DNA of 64,000 nt from Hyphomicrobiales bacterium (GTDB taxonomy: Bacteria; Pseudomonadota; Alphaproteobacteria; Rhizobiales; Rhizobiaceae). The notes below the pieces were generated by a model. The model was not told the origin of the DNA. It saw nothing but the letters and a program-made list of their open reading frames with translations, and ran no database searches. Positions 30,840 through 39,428 of this stretch are shown here, piece by piece (position 1 is the stretch's first letter; every line of letters starts with the position of its first letter). A program made the translations under genes and the position numbers. The stretch lies in assembly GCA_900468285.1 (NCBI GenBank), contig UBTF01000003.1, positions 310,001-374,000 on the forward strand. The letters run 5' to 3'.

Positions 30840-31535
30840 ATGGAACGGCTTGACGTGCACGGTGTCCGGCTCAATTTGGCGCGCGAGGAAGTCTCTCCGG
30901 TGATCTGGAAGGCGCTTGAGGATGGTAGTTACGAAGCCAAGGAAGCCCGCAGCATACTAAAGGCGATCAAGCCGGGCGACCGAGTTCTGGAACTGGGCTC
31001 CGGCATCGGTATCATCACTTCCATCATTGCCGGCATCAAGGATGTGTCCGTCTGGGCGTTCGAAGCCAACCCCGGCACAGCCGCTCTTGCGACCCGCGTC
31101 ATCAAGGCAAATTGTGCTGACAATGTCGTCTTTTCCCAAGGGCTGCTGACAGCACACGCACCACATCTTCATCCATTTTATGTTCGCAAGGATCTGTGGA
31201 TGTCTTCCATGGATGAAAACCAGGGGCCGTACGAAAAGCGTATCGAAATTCCCTCGGAGAATATCGACGAATTCATCAATCGTCATCGTATTAATGCCTT
31301 GGTCATGGACATCGAAGGGGCAGAGCACGATCTTCTGCAAAACGCTGAACTTGTCGGTGTCGAGAGGATATTCGTGGAGTTGCACGATCATCTCTACCAT
31401 CTCGCAGGCATTCGCGACATTACCCAGGCCTTGGCGCTAAAAGGATATTCTTACGATCCTCGCGGATCACGGGGGCCATGTGTTCTGTTCAGCAAAGACG
31501 ACACACCCAGAGAGTACGACCCCGACGTCGACTGA
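30840..31535 (+). CDS. FkbM-family methyltransferase
   Basis: 231 residues with an S-adenosylmethionine Rossmann fold. Motif I is RVLELGSGIGIITSII, followed by VWAFEANPG. The family-defining block is NALVMDIEGAEHDLL, followed by IFVELHDHLY. Such enzymes O-methylate sugars or other hydroxyls. AAGGGA precedes the ATG. It lies 32 bases after the GGDEF-EAL gene and may be in the same transcript. Substrate unknown. Confidence 0.85.
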   Translation: MERLDVHGVRLNLAREEVSPVIWKALEDGSYEAKEARSILKAIKPGDRVLELGSGIGIITSIIAGIKDVSVWAFEANPGTAALATRVIKANCADNVVFSQGLLTAHAPHLHPFYVRKDLWMSSMDENQGPYEKRIEIPSENIDEFINRHRINALVMDIEGAEHDLLQNAELVGVERIFVELHDHLYHLAGIRDITQALALKGYSYDPRGSRGPCVLFSKDDTPREYDPDVD

Positions 31536-31655
31536 CGGTCCAATCATCCCCTAAGGGACGAGGCATGGGTGACGGGCGACTGCCATCGTTTTTGCATGGC
31601 AGGGCTGTGGATTTGGCTATTTAACGAGCAACGAAAAATGGTATCTTGGGGACAT

Positions 31656-31806
31656 CGAAAGCGATGCACTCCTCCCGCATCACTTCGCAATCAGACGAAC
31701 CTATCCTCCTCCCAAGGGACGTCTGTTGGAACAGTGACACTCCTCCTCCCAGTCGCTGTTCAATATTTCGAAAGCCTGCCGCACCTCCTCCCGCGGCAGG
31801 CTTTTC
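31656..31806 (+). ncRNA. Small RNA with four anti-Shine-Dalgarno hairpin loops (alpha-r14/NfeR1-like)
   Basis: Four consecutive hairpins occupy an otherwise empty gap. All four expose the identical octamer CTCCTCCC in the loop, at 31669-31676, 31706-31713, 31743-31750 and 31785-31792. Stems: 31656-31667/31677-31687 (one bulge, one wobble); 31692-31697/31720-31725 with inner CCT/AGG; 31730-31738/31752-31760 (nine pairs, one G-U); 31771-31782/31793-31804 (twelve perfect pairs, then TT, terminator-like). The octamer is complementary to GGGAGGAG, a ribosome-binding site. The rhizobial alpha-r14 family, for example NfeR1 of Sinorhizobium, is described with such loops. Transcript ends are estimates. 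The flanks 31536-31655 and 31807-31992 contain no gene, only a CTGCCAT/ATGGCAG hairpin at 31580-31602. Confidence 0.82.
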
Positions 31807-31992
31807 GTCTTTTGGGGTCCAGTAAAATCGATTTTGTGATTGTCCACGCCGCTTCTGTTTCTAAACGACGGTGTCGTCGATCAAGCCCCTGTGCCGTATG
31901 GTGGACAAGGTGCGCCACGGGACGCCGCAGCCACACAGAATTGCAATGCATCAATCGGATAGTCGGGCTAGGTTGCCGTTAAAGACTTCTCG

Positions 31993-32511
31993 TTAGGGCG
32001 ATGCCGTGAAGGGAATGGACAGGCAATGCTGCCATGGTCCGCCAAGGTAACGCCAGAGATCCAGACCCGTTACACATATGGAGCTTTTCTGGAAGGATTG
32101 ATCAAGGTCCTTGTAAAGCGCGTCCGCAGCCGGTTTTGCGACCTTGTTCTGCACCGTGATGTGGGGCTGCCACTTCTGCATATCTTGCCCGCCAAGCCAT
32201 GGTCGAAACAAATGTTTCAAGCTGGCGTGAACCTGCTGCAGTTGCGGACTGGATATGGTGAAGGCGACGCCAGCCCCGAGGTGGCGCAGACCGTCGATCT
32301 CGGCCCTGATGACGGAATGTTCTGAAGCGACTTGGGTAAGACAGCCCTGCACCTGGTCTCGGTATTCGCCGGGAAGGCGATGGAACAGCGTTACGTGCGC
32401 GCGAAGGAAATTTCTGTCTGCCGGGAAATGCTGTTTCCGGAGCGCATCGAATGCCTGAAGATCCTGCTCCAGTATCTGTGCCGTGACAATGAGCGGTTCG
32501 GATGTCTTCAA
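31993..32511 (-). CDS. 2H phosphoesterase (2'-5' RNA ligase-like)
   Basis: 172 residues with the two H-x-T motifs of the 2H superfamily, RAHVTLFH near residue 39 and QPHITVQN near residue 117, separated by about 78 residues as usual. These enzymes hydrolyse 2',3'-cyclic phosphates or ligate RNA ends. No accessory domain is present. The order of motifs fits the LigT/ThpR or YjcG type. The specific substrate is unknown. Confidence 0.85.
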   Translation of the reverse strand: MKTSEPLIVTAQILEQDLQAFDALRKQHFPADRNFLRAHVTLFHRLPGEYRDQVQGCLTQVASEHSVIRAEIDGLRHLGAGVAFTISSPQLQQVHASLKHLFRPWLGGQDMQKWQPHITVQNKVAKPAADALYKDLDQSFQKSSICVTGLDLWRYLGGPWQHCLSIPFTASP

Positions 32512-32555
32512 CTTCTGAGAAACCTCTTTACGGACGGTAGAATCCTGGCTCGCAA

Positions 32556-32975
32556 TTACTTCTGGCCCGCCCGGCGCATGGGCATACTGTCGATGAGGTC
32601 GAATATATCTCTCTCTTTCAAAACGTCATCGCTCCTCAGCTTTTCGCCGCCGTCCTTCCCTATAAGAACAGCCGTGAAATCTGACCCGACTATGCCGGCT
32701 TCGGCGCGGAGCGCTGCGGCATCAAGCCGGGGCGCCTTCCCGTAGACCGATTTTACGTCGGTTTTGCTGACTTGCAGCACCAGCATGTCCCGATCGTCCA
32801 TCTCAGGGGTGCGGTTTTTCAGAAGGTCGACCTGCTGCTTCAAGCGGGAACTTCCGTCCTCGGCAAAGAGCACGAGTATGCGTTTGTTCCACTTCAATTC
32901 TGCCAGACTATCCATTGCGAACCCATTCGTGGTTGAGGCTATCAACAGGGAGATAACGATAAGGATCTGCTTCAT
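32556..32975 (-). CDS. DUF4174 secreted protein
   Basis: About 139 residues. The signal peptide is MKQILIVISLLIASTTNG, cleaved near AMA. The domain resembles DUF4174: WNKRILVLFAEDGSSRLKQQ, DMLVLQVSKTDVKSVYG, VLIGKDGGEKLRSDDVL and FDLIDSMPMRR, with a thioredoxin-like layout but no active-site cysteines. GGAGGAGAACG precedes ATG 32975. A longer frame upstream would bury the signal. Function unknown. Confidence 0.8.
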   Translation of the reverse strand: MKQILIVISLLIASTTNGFAMDSLAELKWNKRILVLFAEDGSSRLKQQVDLLKNRTPEMDDRDMLVLQVSKTDVKSVYGKAPRLDAAALRAEAGIVGSDFTAVLIGKDGGEKLRSDDVLKERDIFDLIDSMPMRRAGQK

Positions 32976-33106
32976 ATTCGTTCTCCTCCTGCCGGTCTTA
33001 ACGCCGTTTCGTCCACTCGGTTCATTGGCGGCTAGCTCGAGACTGACATATGGCCGGAACATCTGCCAGTCGGCGGCGTTTTAAGCCTGTTCAAAAGGAG
33101 TTGACG

Positions 33107-33358
33107 ATGGCAGTTACTTATCATGTAGGCGAGCACGACGGCGGATATGCCTACCGGCTTGGAGATGTATGGTCAGAGACATTTCCCGATCACGATTCAG
33201 CTCTTGAAGCCGCCAAGGATGCGGCGCGCAGGCAACAGATCGGGGGCGAGGAAGTGGATATTTCCTTCCAGCTGGCTGACGGCCAGTGGCAATCCCAACA
33301 CGTCCACGGCGGCGACAGGCCGGAAACCGATGTTGTTGACGACACGGAAGTGAAGTAG
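33107..33358 (+). CDS. DUF2188-like small protein
   Basis: 83 residues, MAVTYHVGEHDGGYAYRLGD... The pattern of an N-terminal strand, an acidic helix (SALEAAKDAARRQQ) and a polar C-terminus matches DUF2188 stress-associated small proteins. AAAGGAG precedes the ATG. An intrinsic terminator follows its stop by eight bases, so it is an independent transcript. Confidence 0.75.
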   Translation: MAVTYHVGEHDGGYAYRLGDVWSETFPDHDSALEAAKDAARRQQIGGEEVDISFQLADGQWQSQHVHGGDRPETDVVDDTEVK

Positions 33359-33366
33359 GGACGAAA

Positions 33367-33394
33367 GGGGGCGGATGACGCCCCCAAATTTTTT
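33367..33394 (+). terminator. Intrinsic terminator
   Basis: Stem GGGGGCG/CGCCCCC with a GATGA loop, then AAATTTTTTAA. It follows the DUF2188 gene and rules out translation of the next gene from an ATG located in the loop. Confidence 0.9.
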
Positions 33395-33479
33395 AAACGC
33401 AATCTTGGCGGGCCGGAGCGGTGGATATTTATGTGCTCCGGGCATAAGCTTTGCAAAGCCGAAATGCGACGCCGATTCC

Positions 33480-34139
33480 ATGCAGCTATCCATCGAAAAC
33501 GTCACCAAATCCTACACGACGCCGGAAGGCCCGGTTGAAGTGCTAAGGGGGATCGACCTTATGGTCATCGCAGGAGAGAGCGTGGCGCTGACGGGGGAAT
33601 CCGGCAGCGGCAAAAGCACTCTTTTGCACCTTGCCGCTGGGCTGGATGCGGCAGACAGCGGAAAGGTCATGGCCAATGGCCGTGACATATCGCGCCTGGA
33701 TGAGGGTGATCTGGCGCAGTATCGGCGCAAGGAAGTTGGGCTTGTGTTTCAGCAGTTCAATCTGGTGCCTTCCCTCGATGTGGCCGCGAACATCTCTTTC
33801 CACGCGAAACTGGCCGACAGGCATGATGCCAAATGGCAGGCCGAACTGATGGAGAAGCTGGGCCTCGCCGCTCTTTCAAGGCGATATCCCGAGCAGCTGT
33901 CTGGCGGTCAGCAGCAGCGCGTTGCGATTGCGCGGACGCTTGCTGCGCGGCCCGGCATGATCCTGGCGGATGAACCAACCGGAAATCTGGATGAAGCGAC
34001 GGGTGACGCGGTGCTGGACCTTATGCTGACGCTGAGCAGGAGCGCCGGTTGCTCGCTGCTTCTTGTGACCCATTCCGAACGATTGGCGGCGAAGCTGGAT
34101 CGAAAAGTCCTGTTGCGGCAGGGAAGAATTGCCACATGA
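33480..34139 (+). CDS. ABC transporter ATP-binding protein (LolD/MacB type; AttE-like)
   Basis: About 219 residues. Walker A is GESGSGKST, the signature is LSGGQQQRVAIA, Walker B is MILADEPTGNLD, and the H-loop is VTHSE. These features place it with LolD/FtsE-type ATPases that serve FtsX-like permeases. The start at 33480 (MQLSIENVTKSY) is chosen by similarity; the ribosome site is weak. Its stop overlaps the ATG of the permease (ATGA). With the permease and AttH-like protein it resembles the attE-H cluster described in Agrobacterium. Confidence 0.9.
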   Translation: MQLSIENVTKSYTTPEGPVEVLRGIDLMVIAGESVALTGESGSGKSTLLHLAAGLDAADSGKVMANGRDISRLDEGDLAQYRRKEVGLVFQQFNLVPSLDVAANISFHAKLADRHDAKWQAELMEKLGLAALSRRYPEQLSGGQQQRVAIARTLAARPGMILADEPTGNLDEATGDAVLDLMLTLSRSAGCSLLLVTHSERLAAKLDRKVLLRQGRIAT

Positions 34140-36544
34140 ACGTGGCCGCTTTTTTTGTTTTGCTCTCGCACTGGCGCCATCGGCCAATACAGCTTGCAAC
34201 ACTGGTGCTCGGGATAGCTCTGGCGACGGCCTTGTGGTCCGGTGTTCAGGCCATCAATGCGGAAGCAAGGGCAAGCTACGCGCGGTCTGCGGCCATATTG
34301 GAGCAGAGCGGACTTGAGCAGCTGGTGGCCAAGGACGCCGACACCATTGCCTTGAAAACCTATGCCGCGCTGCGACGCGCAGGCTGGAACGTCTCCCCCG
34401 TCATTGAAGGCGACTACCGGTTGGGAGGACAGCGGCTGCGGCTGATTGGGATTGATCCCCTGACAATGCCGCCCGAGGGCCGGGTGGTGTCGATCTCCGG
34501 TTCGTCAGATCTTGCAGACTTCATCGGCGGCATGGATGTTCTGGTCGTTTCACCCGCTACGGCAAAACGACTTGAGGGAGAGAAGAACCTTCGCCTGCGC
34601 GTATCCGATGTCATTCCTGATGATGCCGCATTTACCGATATCGCCGTGGCCGACCGGCTTTTGAAGCGGGGCGGGGCGGTGACCAGACTTGTCGTGGCAC
34701 CCGATCAGCGTGTCGATCTCACAGCGCTTGAGAGGATTGCCCCGGACCTCAGAATAAAGGCGGCGGGTGAGCAGCCGGATCTGGCCCGCCTTACCGACAG
34801 TTTTCATCTCAACCTGACTGCATTCGGTTTTCTCGCCTTCGTCGTTGGTCTCTTCATCGTCTATTCTGCCACCGGACTGTCCTATGAGCAGCGCAGGGCG
34901 ACGTTCCGCACGGTGAGAAGTCTCGGCCTATCCCTTCGTGCTTTGACATCGATGCTTCTCATCGAGATGCTCGCACTTGGCGTGCTGTCGGGGTTGCTGG
35001 GCATCGTGATCGGTTATTTCATGGCTTCCCTGCTTTTGCCCGGTGTTGCAGCAACGCTGCGCGGGCTCTATGGCGCGAGCATTTCCGGCGGCCTTGCCTT
35101 GCGCCCGGAATGGTGGCTGGCCGGTCTTGGCATGGCCGTTGCCGGAACCTTGCTTTCGGCGCTTCAAAGCCTGTGGCGTGTTCGCAAAATGCCCATCCTC
35201 GCCTCATCCCAACCACGCGCATGGATGCGGGCGTCAGGCAAAGGCCTGAGGGTACAGGCAGGCATCGGCGCATTTCTTCTGGTGCTGGCGCTCGGTCTTG
35301 CCATAGCGGGGTCCGGTCTGGTGGCAGGCTTTGCGGTGCTTGCTGCGCTGCTTCTGGGTTCAGCCCTTATCCTGCCGGTGTTCCTTTCGGCAGGGCTTAC
35401 ACTTGCGCAGCGTCTATCCAGCCGAGCCCTGACATTCTGGTTCTGGGCAGATACGCGCATGCAGCTTCCCGGCCTGTCACTGGCATTGATGGCGCTTTTG
35501 CTTGCCCTTTCGGCCAATATTGGCGTCGGTACCATGGTCTCCAGTTTTCGCTACACATTCCTTGGATGGCTGGATCAGCGTCTGGTCTCCGAACTCTATG
35601 TGACCGCGCGCGACGAGACCGAGGCGGTGCGGCTGGCTGAATGGTTGAAACCGCGCGCAGACGCAATGTTGCCGATCATGAGCATGTCAGCAAAGGTTCT
35701 CGGTTCGGATGTTCAACTTTCAGGCGTTGCAGATCATCCCACTTATCGCGAACATTGGCCGCTTCTTCAATCGACGCCGGATGCGTGGGATGCCGTTTCA
35801 CAAGGACGTGGGGCGCTTGTCAACGAACAGTTCTGGCGTCGAAACGGCGTGAAGATCGGACAGGATCTTGCCTTGCCGGGTGGATGGACGGTCAGGATCG
35901 TCGGCATCTATTCGGATTATGGAAATCCCGAGGGCCAGTTGATGATCGGCGCACAGCCGATGAAGACGCATTTCCCGGATGTACCCATATTGCGCTATGG
36001 CGTCCGCATAGACCCCGCGCAGGCCCCGGCACTGGCGGGTCGACTGACAAGCGAGTTTGGCCTGCCAAGAGCCAATATTATCGACCAGTCGGCGCTCAAA
36101 CAGCAATCCAGAGCCATTTTCGAGCAGACGTTTGTTGTTACCGGCGCGCTCAACGTGCTCACTCTGGCCGTTGCTGCCTTTGCCATGTTTGCCAGTCTGC
36201 TGACCCTGTCCGGCATACGGATTGCGCAGCTTGCGCCGGTTTGGGCCATGGGTGTTCGCCGCCGCGATCTGGCGATGATGGAGGTATTCAAAACTGTGGC
36301 GCTTTGGTTCGTGACATTTCTCGCGGCCATCCCCGTCGGTCTGGCACTGGCCTGGGTGTTGCTGGTTATTGTGAATGTGGAAGCCTTCGGCTGGCGCTTG
36401 CCAGTCATGGTCTTCCCTCTAGAGTGGGCAAAGCTTGGTGCTATCGCCCTTATCGCCGCGATCTTATCCGTGTTGCTTCCGGTGCTTCGGCTAGCGAACA
36501 GCAAGCCCGCCGATCTGGTAAGGATATTTGCCAATGAACGTTAA
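34136..36544 (+). CDS. FtsX-like ABC permease
   Basis: About 802 residues, large for the family. An N-terminal helix (LATLVLGIALATALWSGV) is followed by a periplasmic domain, three helices (TAFGFLAFVVGLFIVYSATG and onward), four central helices and a second FtsX core at the C-terminus (VTGALNVLTLAVAAFAMFAS). This is the ten-helix architecture of lipoprotein or lipid exporters. It is translationally coupled to the ATPase and overlaps the next gene by 11 bases. It probably moves a lipidated or envelope substrate. Confidence 0.9.
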   Translation: MNVAAFFVLLSHWRHRPIQLATLVLGIALATALWSGVQAINAEARASYARSAAILEQSGLEQLVAKDADTIALKTYAALRRAGWNVSPVIEGDYRLGGQRLRLIGIDPLTMPPEGRVVSISGSSDLADFIGGMDVLVVSPATAKRLEGEKNLRLRVSDVIPDDAAFTDIAVADRLLKRGGAVTRLVVAPDQRVDLTALERIAPDLRIKAAGEQPDLARLTDSFHLNLTAFGFLAFVVGLFIVYSATGLSYEQRRATFRTVRSLGLSLRALTSMLLIEMLALGVLSGLLGIVIGYFMASLLLPGVAATLRGLYGASISGGLALRPEWWLAGLGMAVAGTLLSALQSLWRVRKMPILASSQPRAWMRASGKGLRVQAGIGAFLLVLALGLAIAGSGLVAGFAVLAALLLGSALILPVFLSAGLTLAQRLSSRALTFWFWADTRMQLPGLSLALMALLLALSANIGVGTMVSSFRYTFLGWLDQRLVSELYVTARDETEAVRLAEWLKPRADAMLPIMSMSAKVLGSDVQLSGVADHPTYREHWPLLQSTPDAWDAVSQGRGALVNEQFWRRNGVKIGQDLALPGGWTVRIVGIYSDYGNPEGQLMIGAQPMKTHFPDVPILRYGVRIDPAQAPALAGRLTSEFGLPRANIIDQSALKQQSRAIFEQTFVVTGALNVLTLAVAAFAMFASLLTLSGIRIAQLAPVWAMGVRRRDLAMMEVFKTVALWFVTFLAAIPVGLALAWVLLVIVNVEAFGWRLPVMVFPLEWAKLGAIALIAAILSVLLPVLRLANSKPADLVRIFANER

Positions 36545-37610
36545 GCAACTTGCCATAACGAGCCTCGCCATCGTGGTTCTGGCGCTGTCATTCATGCCTA
36601 TCACGTCGCAAGCCCAGGGTTTTGCCGGGCTAGGGTCTACGGCTGAAGGCTTCACAGTACCTGAGCCCGGAAAACAGCTTGCCTTTCCAAGCGATCACGG
36701 CCCGCACCCGGATTTCCGGATAGAGTGGTGGTACATCACGGCCAATCTGGAAACAGCGGATGGACGAAAGCTTGGCGCGCAATGGACCCTGTTTCGCTCG
36801 GCTCTTGCCCCGGAAGACCGGAAGGGCTGGGCGAGCAAGCAGATATGGATCGGCCATGCTGCCGTAACGACTGCTGAAAAACATTATGTCGCAGAGCGAT
36901 TGGCCCGTGGCGGTGTCGAACAGGCGGGCGTTATCCCCGCGCCGTTTGAGGCATGGATCGATGACTGGACCATGAAAACCTTCTCCGCCGGAACCGACGA
37001 GCTTGACCACGTGAAACTGCGAGCGGCAGGCAAAGACTTTGAATACACGCTCAATCTCGACGCTCGCGGTCCGCTGGTCTTGCAGGGAGATAAGGGCTAC
37101 TCCGTCAAATCTCTGGCCGGGCAGGCGAGCTACTACTATTCCCAACCTTTTTATGAGGTGAGCGGATCGGTGATGCTGGACGGTTCTCTGGTGAAGGTCA
37201 GCGGAAAGGCGTGGCTGGACCGGGAATGGTCTTCCCAGCCGCTCGCATCCGATCAGACAGGTTGGGACTGGTTCTCGCTCCATCTGGCATCTGGCGAGAA
37301 GGTGATGGCTTTTCGACTGCGGGACTCCGCCGACGGCTATATTTCTGCGAACTGGATCTCCGCGGATGGTAAAACGACCCCGCTTTCATCCGCCGATGTG
37401 GTGCTGGAGCCCATTCGCACCGCGCGGGTCAATGAACGCGACGTTCCGGTTGAGTGGCGCATCAAAATTGCTGGTAAGGGTCTGGACATCAAGCTACGTG
37501 CGCTAAACGAACAGGCGTGGATGACGACCTCCACGCCATATTGGGAAGGACCGATCACCATTGACGGCAGCACATCCGGTGTCGGGTATCTCGAAATGAC
37601 CGGTTACTGA
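36534..37610 (+). CDS. AttH/CrtC-like lipocalin-domain secreted protein
   Basis: About 358 residues. The signal peptide MNVKQLAITSLAIVVLALSF ends near SQA. The core has the predicted secreted hydrolase signature: DFRIEWWYITANLE, KLGAQWTLFRSAL, VSGKAWLDREWSS, GWDWFSLHLASG and the C-terminal GVGYLEMTGY. The family includes AttH and the hydroxyneurosporene synthase fold, two lipocalin-like barrels. Its start lies inside the permease gene, so the three genes form one unit. It may receive a hydrophobic cargo from the exporter. Confidence 0.88.
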   Translation: MNVKQLAITSLAIVVLALSFMPITSQAQGFAGLGSTAEGFTVPEPGKQLAFPSDHGPHPDFRIEWWYITANLETADGRKLGAQWTLFRSALAPEDRKGWASKQIWIGHAAVTTAEKHYVAERLARGGVEQAGVIPAPFEAWIDDWTMKTFSAGTDELDHVKLRAAGKDFEYTLNLDARGPLVLQGDKGYSVKSLAGQASYYYSQPFYEVSGSVMLDGSLVKVSGKAWLDREWSSQPLASDQTGWDWFSLHLASGEKVMAFRLRDSADGYISANWISADGKTTPLSSADVVLEPIRTARVNERDVPVEWRIKIAGKGLDIKLRALNEQAWMTTSTPYWEGPITIDGSTSGVGYLEMTGY

Positions 37611-37620
37611 GGGGCTAGCC

Positions 37621-38322
37621 TTACTGAGCGTTTTCCCGATGAGAGATTAGTCGACGGTATTCGGCCTCTGGAATGCCGTAGGAGTCGCCGGCCTTTTCTT
37701 CAAGCGCGGCACGGTCACGGACGGTGATAAGTGCACGTTCAGCGCGAATTGCCCTGTTGCCCTCAAGCTTGTGCAGCGCGTCTGTGACGCTGGGCCGCCT
37801 GACCCCGAGCATGACCGACAAAAAGTCGTGCGTCAGAGGGAGCTCGTCACCCAGACGGTCCTGGCACATGAGAAGCCATCGCGCGAGGCGTTGTTCGATA
37901 TCATAGCGACCGTCTGCCAAGGCCGTGGCGGCGATCTGTATCATGAACACATGTGCATAACGCAGCAGCAACTCCCTGATCGCACGATTGGTGTCTATCA
38001 ACTCCGTGAGGTCTGCTGATGCGATGCGCAAAGCGGTTCCACCAGCCTGCATGAACGCCTTGTGAGGGCTCGAATCGACCCCCAGCAGCACCGGTACGCC
38101 GGAACAGCCCTCGTGGCCAATACAGCCAACTTCGATTGATTTCGTTGCGAAAACGACCTCAGACGACAAGCCGCTCTCGAAAAAATAGACGTTGGTGATC
38201 GGCTTTTTGCTCTCAAACAGGGTCTGGTCCTGATCGAGTGTCACGAGCTCGGCGCGCGACCTTACCAGCGCGGCGTCCTTCTCGGGAAGAGTTCTCAACA
38301 GACCGTTATTTGTCCAAGTCAC
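37621..38322 (-). CDS. Crp/Fnr-family transcriptional regulator
   Basis: About 233 residues. The N-terminal cyclic-nucleotide-type beta-barrel covers about residues 25-130 (LFESKKPITNVYFFESGLSS). The C-terminal winged helix reads LPLTHDFLSVMLGVRRPSVTDALHKL. The four N-terminal cysteines of oxygen-sensing Fnr are absent. The start is probably GTG 38322, after AAAGGG. It ends 10 bases from the convergent AttH-like gene. Regulated genes and ligand unknown. Confidence 0.88.
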   Translation of the reverse strand: MTWTNNGLLRTLPEKDAALVRSRAELVTLDQDQTLFESKKPITNVYFFESGLSSEVVFATKSIEVGCIGHEGCSGVPVLLGVDSSPHKAFMQAGGTALRIASADLTELIDTNRAIRELLLRYAHVFMIQIAATALADGRYDIEQRLARWLLMCQDRLGDELPLTHDFLSVMLGVRRPSVTDALHKLEGNRAIRAERALITVRDRAALEEKAGDSYGIPEAEYRRLISHRENAQ

Positions 38323-38339
38323 GCGGTGCCCTTTTCTTC

Positions 38340-38388
38340 GGTCCAAAGGCGATGCGGGCGAAAGCGTTTTGGACCAAATAAAACGCTT
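38340..38388. repeat. Nested inverted repeats upstream of the Crp/Fnr gene
   Basis: Two overlapping inverted repeats: GGTCCAAA (38340-38347) with TTTGGACC (38368-38375), and AAGCGTTTT (38362-38370) with AAAACGCTT (38380-38388). They may form alternative structures or an operator between the divergent genes. The outer arms resemble the palindrome at 12132-12158. Confidence 0.45.
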
Positions 38389-38466
38389 CCCTTATATGTC
38401 ACGAATTTCACTCCGATGAAACTTTACTGGACGCCAAAGGTTCGGGTCCAACAGGGGAGAATCGCA

Positions 38467-38703
38467 ATGAGATACTATTTTCACGTCCGAAGGCACTCAG
38501 AATTGCAGAGAGACCCGGAAGGTGCCGAGTTTGAAACGCTGGAAGACGCATGCAACGAAGCTCTGTGCGCAGCCCGTGAAATACTGGCTGAGAAAATGAT
38601 CCGTGGTGAAGTAATTGATGGCGAGGTGTTCGAACTAACCAATGAGGCTGGCGAAATCATTCGAACAATTCCCTTCAGAGAAACGGTGCGATTTGATGAA
38701 TGA
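38467..38703 (+). CDS. DUF6894-like small protein (78 aa)
   Basis: Starts MRYYFHVRRHSELQRDPEGA, a pattern common in Rhizobiales small proteins of the DUF6894 type. These have a predicted strand, then an acidic helix (DACNEALCAAREILAEKM), then a second strand pair. AGGGGAG precedes the ATG. It has no membrane helix or catalytic motif. Function unknown; relatives often sit near stress regulators, and the next gene here is an ECF sigma factor. Confidence 0.75.
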   Translation: MRYYFHVRRHSELQRDPEGAEFETLEDACNEALCAAREILAEKMIRGEVIDGEVFELTNEAGEIIRTIPFRETVRFDE

Positions 38704-38832
38704 AACTCACTCTCACTTTCACCTGCTACACGTATGAATTTGCCAAAGTTGCTATTTTGGTGCCCTGAAATCCCAAGGCTCCAGCAGTCTTTTCCTCAGC
38801 TTTTCCCATTATTCAAGTGTAACTTATAGAGC

Positions 38833-38846
38833 GTACGTTAACGTAC
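38833..38846. promoter_or_regulatory. 14-base perfect palindrome upstream of the ECF sigma gene
   Basis: GTACGTTAACGTAC lies 73 bases before the sigma factor start, a possible operator. Its half-site GTACGT is the same as in the MarR palindromes at 59325-59339, but with a 2-base centre rather than 3. Confidence 0.45.
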
Positions 38847-38918
38847 CCACTGCCTTCCGGTCGGAACGATGCGGGCGCCGAAGACTTCATCTACCTCTAC
38901 CTAAGGAGGAGATTAAGC

Positions 38919-39428
38919 ATGGCAGCAGAATTCAGCATTCAGCAGGAACTGGTCGCTCTCATCCCCGCGCTCCGCAGATTTGCGTCCCGGTTTCACCGAA
39001 GCACGACAGATGCCGATGACCTTGTTCAGGATACGCTTCTCAAGGCCCTGAAAGCTCTTCCCTCCTTTACGCCGGGCACAAACCTTAAATCCTGGCTGTT
39101 CACGATCATGCGCAATGCTCACCACACTGCCTATCAGAAGGCCAAGCGCATAACAGTGGGAACGGAAAATCTCGAATTTCTGATGCCCGCAGCGGAATCT
39201 CCGCAGGAATGGGCTATGAGAAAAAAAGAATACGACAGAGCGGTGGCGGCAATGCCGGTCATTTACAGAGAAGTATTCCATCTTGTCGTAGAAGACGGTC
39301 AGGCCTACGACGCAGCGGCAAGCAAATGCCGTATCTCTGTCGGCACCGTTAAAAGCCGCGTCAATCGCGCCAAACACTTCCTCGCCGACCGCATGGGCGA
39401 CACAATGGCAAACGTCGCGTCCATATGA
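38919..39428 (+). CDS. ECF-type RNA polymerase sigma factor
   Basis: 169 residues with region 2 (FHRSTTDADDLVQDTLLKAL, SFTPGTNLKSWLFTIMRN) and region 4 (VIYREVFHLVVEDGQAYDAA then GTVKSRVNRAKHFL). A strong AAGGAGGAG site precedes the ATG. The length and region 2 sequence fit the rhizobial RpoE/EcfG-like groups. No anti-sigma gene or PhyR/NepR pair lies beside it, so how it is kept silent is not evident. Confidence 0.92.
   Translation: MAAEFSIQQELVALIPALRRFASRFHRSTTDADDLVQDTLLKALKALPSFTPGTNLKSWLFTIMRNAHHTAYQKAKRITVGTENLEFLMPAAESPQEWAMRKKEYDRAVAAMPVIYREVFHLVVEDGQAYDAAASKCRISVGTVKSRVNRAKHFLADRMGDTMANVASI

Noticed and set aside
31669-31792. CRISPR-like repeat array
   Set aside because: The shared octamers are too short and lie in hairpin loops with different stems; the spacing is not that of a CRISPR.
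33375-33479. Upstream ATG for the LolD-like ATPase
   Set aside because: The ATG sits in the loop of an intrinsic terminator with a T-run; family similarity starts at 33480.
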